Origin: Ralstonia pickettii | Lineage (GTDB): Bacteria; Pseudomonadota; Gammaproteobacteria; Burkholderiales; Burkholderiaceae | DNA length: 64,000 nucleotides | NCBI RefSeq assembly: GCF_000607165.1 | Contig: NZ_JFZG01000006.1 | Coordinates: 186,001 to 250,000 of the forward strand | Direction of reading: 5' to 3' | Part shown: positions 7,752 to 14,471 of the stretch, piece after piece | Numbering within the stretch: position 1 is the stretch's first letter | How the letters are laid out: each line of letters starts with the position of its first letter | The notes under the pieces: model-generated | Told to the model about the DNA's origin: nothing | Databases searched by the model: none | Seen by the model: only the letters and a program-made list of their open reading frames with translations | Translations under genes and position numbers: made by a program

Positions 7752-8110
7752 TGCGCCGCCTATTTGGCCGCACGAAGCCTGCGGGCACCGATGCCCTGCC
7801 GGCAGAAGTGGCAACGATCATTGCCGGCGCTTCGGTCGTGCCGCGCGGCGCGGACCACGACGGAAATCCACGCATCGTGATCCAGGCGGGCGCTGGCGGG
7901 TTCGTCTACAGCCGCGACACGGCGCGCGCTTGGTTCATCGCCCGCTGGCCCTCGCTGTCGGAAGCGCAGATGCGTCGTGCACTGCAGATGCTGGCCGCCC
8001 ACGTGCGCGACCGCATAGAGCGCAGCCGCGAAGACGGCCTGCATCGGCTCCACGCGAACCGCAAGCGCTGGCGTGACCACGCACGGGACAACTGGCTTCA
8101 TGAGGCATGA
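7751..8110 (+). CDS. Hypothetical protein after capsid-like gene
   Basis: This 119-residue protein (MRRLFGRTKPAGTDALPAEV) starts within the stop codon of the capsid-like gene and overlaps the next gene by ATGA, so it is translationally coupled on both sides. It has a beta-rich centre (NPRIVIQAGAGGFVYSRDTARAWF) and a basic helical C-terminus (RDRIERSREDGLHRLHANRKRWRDHARDN). I recognise no family. A structural or packaging accessory role would fit the position but is unproven. Confidence 0.65.
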   Translation: MRRLFGRTKPAGTDALPAEVATIIAGASVVPRGADHDGNPRIVIQAGAGGFVYSRDTARAWFIARWPSLSEAQMRRALQMLAAHVRDRIERSREDGLHRLHANRKRWRDHARDNWLHEA

Positions 8111-8295
8111 GCATGGACACGAAGAAACAGCAGAAAGTGAGCCTGGCCCTTCCAAGCCAGATGCTCGAAAAAATCGAAGCCCAGCGACGCGATATGTCGC
8201 GGCGTGTCGGCGTTGAACTGAGTTTCAACCAGGCAGCCACGTCGCTCCTGCACCGGGCTTTGTCCCAGAGCGAACCAGTTTCAGTTTCCGGCTGA
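8107..8295 (+). CDS. Small ribbon-helix-helix-like protein
   Basis: This 62-residue protein reads KVSLALPSQMLEKIEAQRRDMSRRVGVELSFNQAATSLLHRAL. An N-terminal basic strand is followed by two amphipathic helices, as in ribbon-helix-helix DNA-binding proteins. ATG 8107 overlaps the previous stop, with ATG 8113 as an alternative. It could be a transcriptional regulator of the element. It was not verified by profile search. Confidence 0.6.
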   Translation: MSMDTKKQQKVSLALPSQMLEKIEAQRRDMSRRVGVELSFNQAATSLLHRALSQSEPVSVSG

Positions 8296-8504
8296 CGCCG
8301 AAACGCAGCGCGGCTCCTACTGCGCGGACAAAAGTGGGGCCACCTATTCACCCTGCTGCGTGGGCAACGCAGACCAGGCTGCTCGCGTCGCCTGGCCTTA
8401 GGCAAGTACGCGAGCGTGGCCTAGCCGCACCACGATGCTAGAACGCGGCTGATTCATTCGCCCGCAGGGGGGCCGGTAATACCCCTGCACCCAACGACAA
8501 CACC

Positions 8505-8714
8505 ATGACCACGCAACGACACACACTTATCGAAGCAGCCGACCAAATGGGCGCAGCGTCCACACTACTAGCGCGCTATCGCTCGCTGTTCGTGGCTGCT
8601 GGCAGCCTGCAGGCGCCCGCCATTGAGCACGCGATTCACGACCTGCGGCGCACCGCGTCCGAATTGGAAGTGCTTTCCATCACGCTGTCCCAAGCCCAGC
8701 GGGGGAATGCGTGA
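8505..8714 (+). CDS. Hypothetical small helical protein
   Basis: This 69-residue helical protein (LIEAADQMGAASTLLARYRSLFVAAGSLQAPAIEHAIHDLRRTASELEVL) is the first gene of a chain of four overlapping small ORFs. It follows a 209-bp gap (8296-8504) that could hold a promoter. The family is not recognised. Confidence 0.5.
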   Translation: MTTQRHTLIEAADQMGAASTLLARYRSLFVAAGSLQAPAIEHAIHDLRRTASELEVLSITLSQAQRGNA

Positions 8715-8929
8715 AGCTGCTTGCAAAGCTGTTTAAACGACTTGCGCGCCGGCAACGCGTGGAAGCACCGGCACCGGTTGCCGCCCCTGTGCCGACATCA
8801 ACGCCAGCGCCGACAGCACACAAGCGCCGCCGCAAGAAACGCAATTCCAAACGCCGCGCCCCGGCTGGCTCGCGCCGCATCGATGCGAACGCGCCGTGGC
8901 TGGATCAAGCGCGACGGACCAAAGAATGA
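8711..8929 (+). CDS. Hypothetical small, very basic protein
   Basis: This 72-residue protein starts at a GTG that overlaps the previous stop (GTGA). It has an amphipathic basic N-terminus (KLLAKLFKRLARRQRVE), a Pro/Ala-rich middle and a cluster HKRRRKKRNSKRRAP. The composition suggests nucleic-acid binding or disorder. It has no recognised family. Confidence 0.45.
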   Translation: MKLLAKLFKRLARRQRVEAPAPVAAPVPTSTPAPTAHKRRRKKRNSKRRAPAGSRRIDANAPWLDQARRTKE

Positions 8930-9168
8930 GCAAGGGTCACGCCTACCGCTTCGACGCGGACAAGCCGCTGACCGAGCCTCAATCCTGGGACTCAGTAGTG
9001 CGCCATCTACTGGGGCCGCGTTTCGTTGGCGATCCTGCCGACAAACGCCGTTGCAATGCCATCCAACTGGCGGCCGCTGCGCTGCGTGCCGCTGGTGACG
9101 ATGCCCTGGCTAGACAGATCAGTTCCGCCGCCCACGATGCGCCCGTAACACCAGCACCCACCAAATGA
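8926..9168 (+). CDS. Hypothetical small protein
   Basis: This 80-residue protein (SKGHAYRFDADKPLTEPQSWDSVVRHLLGPRFVGDPADKRRCNAIQLAAAALRAAGDD) begins at ATG 8926 in ATGA overlap with the previous gene and overlaps the next gene the same way. The frame is open to 8896 but the overlap supports 8926. Its function is unknown. Confidence 0.5.
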   Translation: MSKGHAYRFDADKPLTEPQSWDSVVRHLLGPRFVGDPADKRRCNAIQLAAAALRAAGDDALARQISSAAHDAPVTPAPTK

Positions 9169-9347
9169 ACTGCAGTCTCTTCGACCTCATCACCGCCGCC
9201 GCCAGCTTGGCGGCAACCATTGGTAACGATCCCTCCATCACGGGCCGTGACAAGCTAGCCGCCCAGGTTCTAGCCGAAGACCTGCGCGCGCTCCGGACGC
9301 TGGCGTTTCGGTTCAACGACTACGTTCCGCTGGTCACACAGGCATGA
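9165..9347 (+). CDS. Hypothetical small protein, last of the chain
   Basis: This 60-residue protein (NCSLFDLITAAASLAATIGNDPSITGRDKLAAQVLAEDLRALRTLAFRFNDYV) is helical and mildly hydrophobic at the N-terminus. It is coupled to the preceding gene by ATGA. It ends 10 bp before the convergent ORF at 9357. No family is recognised. Confidence 0.45.
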   Translation: MNCSLFDLITAAASLAATIGNDPSITGRDKLAAQVLAEDLRALRTLAFRFNDYVPLVTQA

Positions 9348-9356
9348 CCGTCCGCC

Positions 9357-9872
9357 CTAGCCTTGCCACTGCTCAGCATCAAACGTATAGGGCGTCAACG
9401 TGCTTACACTACGCCATAGCTTGACACGGGCCTTCAAGTCATCTGACGCGCAGTCCTTTATCACCGTCCCCCATTTCCCCTTTAGCTCCCCACGTAGGTA
9501 CATGCTGCGCAACTCGTCTACCGTTGCTCCTACGAACGAACATGGACGCGCGAACACCGAAGCAGCACCGTACTGTCCCTCGGCAGCGAGCAACCTTCCG
9601 GCAACCCACGTGTAGGCAAATTTAACGGTTTCGTCCCTACAAAACTCAACGGGGTCCTGAATTTCCAACCCTTGGATAAGCGCGGTGCCAAAGGTAACTT
9701 GTCCGATCGAGATATGCCCCCCTTGGGCTGCCGTCAGTAGGCGATATTCCCCGATGAGCCCATCGCCCGAGCTATGATTTTCATCGACGGTAACGATCAG
9801 CATCGTTTCCCCTAAAACACCGGGGTGTGCATTCTCCAGGCGATAGATGAAATAAGGAGCCGTGTTCGGCAT
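9357..9872 (-). CDS. Orphan protein on the minus strand of the element
   Basis: This 171-residue protein (MPNTAPYFIYRLENAHPGVLGETMLIVTVDENHSSGDGLIGEY) is soluble, with no signal peptide or membrane segment. An N-terminal beta-rich part is followed by helices (DPVEFCRDETVKFAYTWVAGRLLAAEG and VDELRSMYLRGELKGKWGTVIKDCASDDLKARV). By eye its DNA is less GC-rich than its neighbours, which suggests separate acquisition. It is divergent from the PLD-like gene across 198 bp. The two could form a cargo pair. No family is recognised. Confidence 0.6.
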   Translation of the reverse strand: MPNTAPYFIYRLENAHPGVLGETMLIVTVDENHSSGDGLIGEYRLLTAAQGGHISIGQVTFGTALIQGLEIQDPVEFCRDETVKFAYTWVAGRLLAAEGQYGAASVFARPCSFVGATVDELRSMYLRGELKGKWGTVIKDCASDDLKARVKLWRSVSTLTPYTFDAEQWQG

Positions 9873-10070
9873 GTTGTCTCCCGTAGGTGTATCAGATGTT
9901 GGGCGCGCGACCGCGACAGACGAGTATAGATCGCACTAGACGCCGATTGACTGGCGACTCGATCGATAGTTAGCCTGGTGTGCACTCGCGAGTGGGAGCG
10001 CACTGACGTGCCCGTCGAATCGATTGAACCATGACATGATTATCTTGGTTGCCCTATGTACACTCGCGCC

Positions 10071-10799
10071 ATGAAACTCGACCCCGAATCGCTGTATGTG
10101 CACCTGGGCCGCCTCGTTGAGACGATGCCCAACCTGAACCGCCCCGGCCCCGTTACGACGGAGACGAATCAGTGGCTTGGGCGAGCGGCGGCGCTCGTTG
10201 AGGCGGCATTCGGTCAATCTGTAGAACTCATTTCCTTCAACATCGCCGCAGAGAATCTTGATTCCGTACTCCGTGCCACGAATGCGCAGACCATCGCAGC
10301 TATCGTGCATCGGGCGCTCGCCAAAGCCGAATTGACGGCCCCAGCCGCTTCGCAAGGAGCGTTCATCCCAGTCGGAGAATCGTTTTCCGCCGTTGCAGCC
10401 GTATCGAAGGTTCTGTCCGCAGCACGCCAAGCTGTCCTGATTGTCGATCCATATGCAGACGCCAAAGCGCTTACAGACTTCGCAGTGCTGGCGCCTGAAG
10501 GTGTGCATGTCCGCATCCTGTCTGACGCAGGCACGGTGAAACCGAGCCTCAAACCGGCGGCCGAAAGCTGGGCGAAGCAGTACAACAGCACGCGGCCGCT
10601 GGAAATTCGACTGGCACCCGCCAAAAGCCTGCACGACCGCATCATCACCGTGGACGACGCACAAGCCTGGACCCTCACGCAGTCGCTGAAGGATTTTGCG
10701 GCGCGCTCTCCCGCGACCATCGTGAAGGCGGACGCCGAAACGGCTGGCCTGAAGATCGGCGCGTATGCAATCATGTGGCAGAGCGCAACGGCGCTGTAG
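10071..10799 (+). CDS. PLD-like cargo protein
   Basis: This protein has 242 residues from ATG 10071; ATG 10056 would add five. The N-terminal ~110 residues (LYVHLGRLVETMPNL, QWLGRAAALVEAAFG) form a helical domain. The C-terminal part resembles one phospholipase-D-like half: VLIVDPYAD, VRILSDAG, then LHDRIITVDD and WTLTQSLKDF. The catalytic His-x-Lys of classical PLD enzymes is replaced by His-Asp-Arg, as in other PLD-like proteins of this kind. The location at the element's distal end, next to attR, is where satellites often keep accessory genes. An anti-phage or effector role is inference. The gene ends in a strong terminator. Confidence 0.65.
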   Translation: MKLDPESLYVHLGRLVETMPNLNRPGPVTTETNQWLGRAAALVEAAFGQSVELISFNIAAENLDSVLRATNAQTIAAIVHRALAKAELTAPAASQGAFIPVGESFSAVAAVSKVLSAARQAVLIVDPYADAKALTDFAVLAPEGVHVRILSDAGTVKPSLKPAAESWAKQYNSTRPLEIRLAPAKSLHDRIITVDDAQAWTLTQSLKDFAARSPATIVKADAETAGLKIGAYAIMWQSATAL

Positions 10800-10820
10800 C
10801 TTCCTACCCTGGAATGACAA

Positions 10821-10856
10821 AACCCCCGACACACCGCAATGTGTCGGGGGTTTTTG
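10821..10856. terminator. Strong bidirectional terminator
   Basis: AAAACCCCCGACACA, a CCGCAA loop and TGTGTCGGGGG followed by TTTTT form a perfect 11-bp stem. Downstream of it lies the 3' end of the minus-strand tRNA-Leu, so it can end transcripts from both sides. Confidence 0.9.
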
Positions 10857-10867
10857 CTTATGCGGCA

Positions 10868-10953
10868 TGGTGCCTGGGACGGGACTCGAACCCGTACAGC
10901 TTGTGGCTGGCAAATTTTAAGTCTGCTGCGTCTACCGATTCCGCCACCCAGGC
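10868..10953 (-). tRNA. Element-borne tRNA-Leu(UAA)
   Basis: This is a complete 86-nt class II tRNA with encoded CCA. The acceptor stem is GCCTGGG/CCCAGGC, the anticodon stem GCAGA/TTTGC and the loop CTTAAAA. The anticodon TAA is at 10917-10919 on the complement. It has a long variable arm (GCC..GC type) and the T-stem ACGGG/CCCGT with TTCGAGT. It lies inside the attL-attR interval, so it belongs to the element. It decodes the same codons as the interrupted host tRNA-Leu(UAA) but differs in every stem. It probably supplies UUA decoding while the host gene is broken. Confidence 0.96.
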
Positions 10954-10962
10954 GAGGCCGCG

Positions 10963-10968
10963 AGTATA
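10963..10968 (-). promoter_or_regulatory. -10 box of element tRNA-Leu
   Basis: TATACT on the minus strand ends 9 bp before the tRNA 5' end, a good -10 position for a start just upstream. No clear -35 box is seen, and the right arm-type site (10976-10994) occupies that stretch. Integrase binding and tRNA transcription could therefore interfere. Confidence 0.55.
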
Positions 10969-10975
10969 GCGCCCC

Positions 10976-10994
10976 GTGTGTAATTCGTGCGTAA
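10976..10994 (+). repeat. Right arm-type integrase site (candidate)
   Basis: GTGTGTAATTCGTGCGTAA matches the left-end repeat at 1901-1918 with one inserted base and one change. An adjacent inverted copy (TGCGTTACG, ~11066) suggests more than one binding site near attR. Confidence 0.5.
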
Positions 10995-11108
10995 CGCACA
11001 TCGCAAACGACCACAAGCAAGCGACACGAACGTGAACGCGCGTGAAGGTATCTCAATGAAATCAATGCGTTACGTTGTGCACGATGTCACTGCTTTGCGT
11101 TGGGCCTA

Positions 11109-11169
11109 GACTTAAAATCCGCTGCGCCCTAATCGGCGCGTGCCGGTTCGATCCCGGCCTCGGGCACCA
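11109..11169 (+). pseudogene. 3' part of host tRNA-Leu(UAA) and attR core
   Basis: The sequence starts with the 11-bp core GACTTAAAATC (11109-11119). It continues with the anticodon stem 3' strand, the long variable arm, the T-arm (GCCGG-TTCGATC-CCGGC) and CTCGGGCACCA. Upstream of the core the element sequence (GGGCCTA) provides no 5' half, so no mature tRNA can form here. Together with 1821-1861 it makes a perfect tRNA-Leu(UAA). Confidence 0.93.
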
Positions 11170-11211
11170 ATCCTTTCTTCTCTTCTCCCCGCTCCTTTCC
11201 GCTCCTGCGCC

Positions 11212-11946
11212 TTACGACGCGCAGCACGCGTGCGCCTTCGGTGCATCTTCGTATTCATCGTGACGGCGCACCCACGACAAAGGACCCGCCTCGTTGCGGC
11301 CGAGCGGCGCGCGATCGAGCAGCAGCAGCGTACCGACCATGTCTTCCAAGCCGCGCGCATACGTCGAGTACGTGTGGAAGACAGCGCCCGTCTCGTCCCT
11401 GTAAAACGCGCTCAATCCGGGCAGTTCGTCATGGGCTTCTTCACGGGGCGTTGCGGTGTAGTTGTAGTCGACCGAGCCGCTTGCGAGTTCGTCTTGCGAG
11501 AAGCTCACGCGATAGTCATGGTTGAACGTCGTGTCGAACGACGATACCCACGGGAATCGCCAGCCCATGCGCTTTTTGTAAGCCGCGATTTTGTCCATCG
11601 GCGCGCGAGACACGGCGACGAGCGTCACGTCATGGTGGTTCAGATGCGTGAGCATTCCGCCAACATGATCGGAGAAGAAGGAGCACCCTGGGCAGCCTGC
11701 ATCCCAGTCGGGGCCGAACATGAAGTGGTAGACCACCAACTGGCTGCGGCCGTCGAACAGTTCGGCCAGCGTCTTCTTGCCTTCCGATGATTCAAATACG
11801 TATTCCGTATCGACCTTGACCCAAGGCAGTGCCTGGCGTTCGGCGTTGACGGCGTCGCGCAGGTGGATGACCCCCTTCTCGCGGGCCAGCAGCGCACGGC
11901 GTCTGATGAGCCATTCATCTCTTGAAACTACCGGATGCGTTTGCAT
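11212..11946 (-). CDS. DUF899 thioredoxin-like protein
   Basis: This 244-residue cytoplasmic protein of the DUF899 family reads EWLIRRRALLAREKGVIHLRDAVNAERQALPWVKVDTEYVFE, then GCPGCSFFSDHVGGML. The latter resembles a thioredoxin-fold active-site region, and YSTYARGLEDMVGTLLLLDRAPLGRNE is typical of the C-terminus. Family members are usually described as uncharacterised thioredoxin-fold proteins and the biochemical role is unknown. It is the first host gene after attR, convergent with the tRNA remnant. Confidence 0.85.
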   Translation of the reverse strand: MQTHPVVSRDEWLIRRRALLAREKGVIHLRDAVNAERQALPWVKVDTEYVFESSEGKKTLAELFDGRSQLVVYHFMFGPDWDAGCPGCSFFSDHVGGMLTHLNHHDVTLVAVSRAPMDKIAAYKKRMGWRFPWVSSFDTTFNHDYRVSFSQDELASGSVDYNYTATPREEAHDELPGLSAFYRDETGAVFHTYSTYARGLEDMVGTLLLLDRAPLGRNEAGPLSWVRRHDEYEDAPKAHACCAS

Positions 11947-12093
11947 GGCAGCCCCTCTGTCTAAGACTCAGGACTTCATACTAGGCGGCCTCACGCGAAT
12001 GAAAAGCCGCGGCGCGCAAGTCGCCAACCGGATGCGACTTGCGTGCCATGGAAGAGAATCAGCCGCCTCTGCACATGCCACTTCAGTGCCGGA

Positions 12094-13200
12094 TCAACCC
12101 ACCAGCCAGCGCACGCCCACGTTGATGAGCGCGCCGCCGCCCACCAGCCCCACCCACAGCACAGCGGCGCACAGCAGCGGACGCATACCGGATTTCAGCA
12201 GCATCGGCACATGCGTTTGCGTGCCGATGGCAAACATCGCGCAGGCCAGCATGGCGGTGTCGATGGCGTCGATGGGGGCGTGCCAGGCGGCGGGGATAGC
12301 ACCGGCAGAATTGAGCAGCGTCACGATCAGCAACCCCACCGCAAACCAGGGCATCGCTTTCCAGGCGTGGCCGGCGGCTTTGCGAAGCGCATTCTCAGGA
12401 GACGTCGAAGCGGTACCCCGAGCTTCACTGGGCGTTGTGCAAGCCAGCACCACGAGCAACGGGGCCAGCGCCAGCACACGCACCATCTTGCTGACGACCG
12501 CCGCGTTGGTGGCGTCGTCGCCCAGCGGACGCGCCGCGGCAATCACCTGCGCAACCTCGTGCATCGTCGAACCGATGTAGACGCCAAAGTGCTCCGGCGT
12601 GATGGCCACACCGGCATGCGTAACAAGCGCGTACAGCCACGGATACAGAAAGATGCCGATCGTGCCGAACAGCACTACGCTGGCGATCGCCACGGCCGTT
12701 TCGCGTGGTGAGGCCTTCACGGCTGGCGCAACGGCCAGCACGGCCGCTGCCCCACATACTGCACTGCCGGCCGCCACCAGCACGGCTTGTGAGCGCGTGA
12801 GGCGAAACCAACGTGTGCCGATCCACGTACCGGCCAGCATCGTCGCTGCCAATACGACCAGCGGAATCACCACGCCCGAAGTACCGAGATCTTGGATCTG
12901 CGCCAGCGTCAGTCGGGCGCCGTAGAGAATCACGCCCGCGCGCAGCAGTGTATGGCGCGCAAACTGGATTGCCCCTGGCGTCAGCCAACGCTGGTGCCCA
13001 GGCACATGACCGACAGCCATGCCGAGCAGGATGGCGAGCGTCAGCGCACTCAAGCCCAGGTGCCCAGCCCACGGCATTGCCCCGAGCGCCACCGCAATCC
13101 CCGCACACCCGAACAACACCGCCACGCTGGCGAGCGTTCGCCCATCCAATCCCGCTGCCACGCCCTGGGGGGCCAACTGTTTCTGTGCAATCGTCATCAC
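12094..13200 (-). CDS. yeiH: YeiH-type putative sulfate exporter (UPF0324)
   Basis: This 368-residue inner-membrane protein has about ten hydrophobic segments and belongs to the YeiH/UPF0324 family. It has signature stretches such as GPGHQRWLTPGAIQFARHTLLRAGVILYGARLT and FGVYIGSTMHEVAQVIAA. Members are predicted exporters of sulfate or related anions. It is divergent from a YeiE-type LysR gene across an 89-bp gap, the pairing also seen in enterobacteria. TTG or ATG starts two codons apart are equally possible (13200 or 13197). Confidence 0.87.
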   Translation of the reverse strand: MMTIAQKQLAPQGVAAGLDGRTLASVAVLFGCAGIAVALGAMPWAGHLGLSALTLAILLGMAVGHVPGHQRWLTPGAIQFARHTLLRAGVILYGARLTLAQIQDLGTSGVVIPLVVLAATMLAGTWIGTRWFRLTRSQAVLVAAGSAVCGAAAVLAVAPAVKASPRETAVAIASVVLFGTIGIFLYPWLYALVTHAGVAITPEHFGVYIGSTMHEVAQVIAAARPLGDDATNAAVVSKMVRVLALAPLLVVLACTTPSEARGTASTSPENALRKAAGHAWKAMPWFAVGLLIVTLLNSAGAIPAAWHAPIDAIDTAMLACAMFAIGTQTHVPMLLKSGMRPLLCAAVLWVGLVGGGALINVGVRWLVG

Positions 13201-13289
13201 GTTCGCCTTGCTTATTCGCTATGCGCATAACGATATGCGTGTCGTGATAACATGTAAAACAGGTAATTTTCGTCATTTCAACTACTTTT

Positions 13290-14216
13290 ATGGATAACAA
13301 AGCACCTCGGGTCACACTGCGGCAGTGGGCCGTCTTCGCCGCCATCGCCCAAAGTGAGACGACCACCGCTGCCGGTGAAACCCTTGGCCTGTCGCAATCG
13401 GCCGTAAGCGCGGCGCTGGCGGAACTGGAATCCACACTCGGACATCCGCTGTTTGACCGGCATGCGCGCCGTCTGCATCTGAATGCGCTGGGCCGGCAGC
13501 TTCTGCCGCAAGCGCAGGCGCTGCTTGATCACGCCGATGCGCTGGAACACGCAACCGCCCAGCCAAACGTGCGCCTGAAGCTCGCGGCCAGCAGCACGAT
13601 CGGCAACTACGTGCTGCCCGCCCTGCTCGCGGGCTTCCGGCACGAGATCGCACCCGACAGCCAGCTCGACGTGCTGATCGGCAACACGCAAGACGTGGTC
13701 GATGCCGTGCAGCGTTTCGAGGTCGACATCGGCCTGATTGAAGGCACCTGTCGCGGCGAGGCGCTGGAAATCGAAACATGGATCGATGATGAGATGGTGA
13801 TCGTGGCCGCGCCCGGGCACCCACTCACGCAAGGAACAGGGCCCGTCTCCCACGCAGCGCTGCGCGAAGCGGGCTGGCTGATGCGCGAACCCGGCTCCGG
13901 CACGCGCGAACTGATCGATAGCCGCATTGCTTCGGTGGTCGGGCCGCTGCATGTGGCGCTTGAACTCGGCCACTCCGAAGCCATTCAGCGCACGGTGGCG
14001 GCAGGCTACGGCATCAGTTGCCTGTCGCGCCACGTGGTGGCCGATGCGTTGCGCGATGGCCGCCTTGTCGAGGTCGCCAGCGGCCTGCCGCGCATCGCCC
14101 GACCGCTGCTGATCGTGCGCCATCGCGACAAGCATCCGACGCACGGGCTCACGCAATTCATCGACGTGCTACGCGGTCACACAACCGATTCGAAAAAAAT
14201 TCGCGCAAAGGACTAG
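13290..14216 (+). CDS. LysR-family regulator, YeiE-like
   Basis: This 308-residue regulator has an N-terminal winged HTH (LRQWAVFAAIAQSETTTAAGETLGLSQSAVSAALAELESTLGHPLFDR). A substrate-binding domain from ~90 follows (LKLAASSTIGNYVLPALLAGF). It is divergent from the YeiH gene, so it most likely controls that exporter and itself. By family knowledge YeiE/CysB-like members respond to sulfite or sulfate-type ligands; the ligand here is inferred. Confidence 0.85.
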   Translation: MDNKAPRVTLRQWAVFAAIAQSETTTAAGETLGLSQSAVSAALAELESTLGHPLFDRHARRLHLNALGRQLLPQAQALLDHADALEHATAQPNVRLKLAASSTIGNYVLPALLAGFRHEIAPDSQLDVLIGNTQDVVDAVQRFEVDIGLIEGTCRGEALEIETWIDDEMVIVAAPGHPLTQGTGPVSHAALREAGWLMREPGSGTRELIDSRIASVVGPLHVALELGHSEAIQRTVAAGYGISCLSRHVVADALRDGRLVEVASGLPRIARPLLIVRHRDKHPTHGLTQFIDVLRGHTTDSKKIRAKD

Positions 14217-14255
14217 CGTGATCCAAAAAAGGTTGATATAGTCTCGTTTCTTCGC

Positions 14256-14331
14256 GGGGCGTTAGCTCAGTTGGTAGAGCAGCGGACTCTTAATCCGTAG
14301 GTCGAGTGTTCGAGTCACTCACGCCCCACCA
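14256..14331 (+). tRNA. tRNA-Lys(CUU)
   Basis: This complete 76-nt tRNA has acceptor GGGGCGT/ACGCCCC, anticodon CTT at 14289-14291 in loop CTCTTAA, T-loop TTCGAGT and encoded CCA. A TATAGT -10 box lies at 14237-14242. It stands alone between a LysR gene and a terminator. Confidence 0.96.
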
Positions 14332-14340
14332 GAATATGGA

Positions 14341-14376
14341 AGGCCCGACAGGCAACTGTCGGGCCTTTTTCATTTG
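14341..14376 (+). terminator. Terminator after tRNA-Lys
   Basis: AGGCCCGACA, loop GGCAAC and TGTCGGGCCT followed by TTTTC make a perfect 10-bp stem 9 bp after the tRNA. Confidence 0.88.
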
Positions 14377-14471
14377 CGCGATTTGCGACGCGCTTTCGCT
14401 TCAGTACGCACAAAACAAAACGGCCGACGCTCGTGGCGCCGGCCGATCGCTCTGCAAAGCCCCTCTCCCGC

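Larger units (their letters stand above)
1862..11119 (+). mobile_element. Integrated satellite-like element (~9.26 kb) in tRNA-Leu(UAA)
   Basis: The boundaries are set by the two halves of one tRNA-Leu(UAA) gene and an 11-bp direct repeat. The content in order is: integrase, small HTH protein, small protein, primase/helicase, iteron and inverted-repeat array, AlpA-like regulator (minus), hairpins and a 60-bp repeat, capsid-like protein, six small ORFs, an orphan minus-strand ORF, a PLD-like protein, a terminator and a complete tRNA-Leu(UAA) (minus). I see no terminase, portal, tail, lysis, conjugation or relaxase gene. The plan resembles phage satellites of the P4 or PICI kind more than a full prophage or an ICE. 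Satellite status is inference. Confidence 0.9.

Noticed and set aside
1862-11119. Complete prophage or filamentous phage (inovirus)
   Set aside because: No terminase, portal, tail or lysis genes, and no Zot-like protein or single-stranded phage coat genes.
1862-11119. ICE or conjugative island
   Set aside because: No relaxase, type IV secretion or coupling-protein gene; the element is too small.
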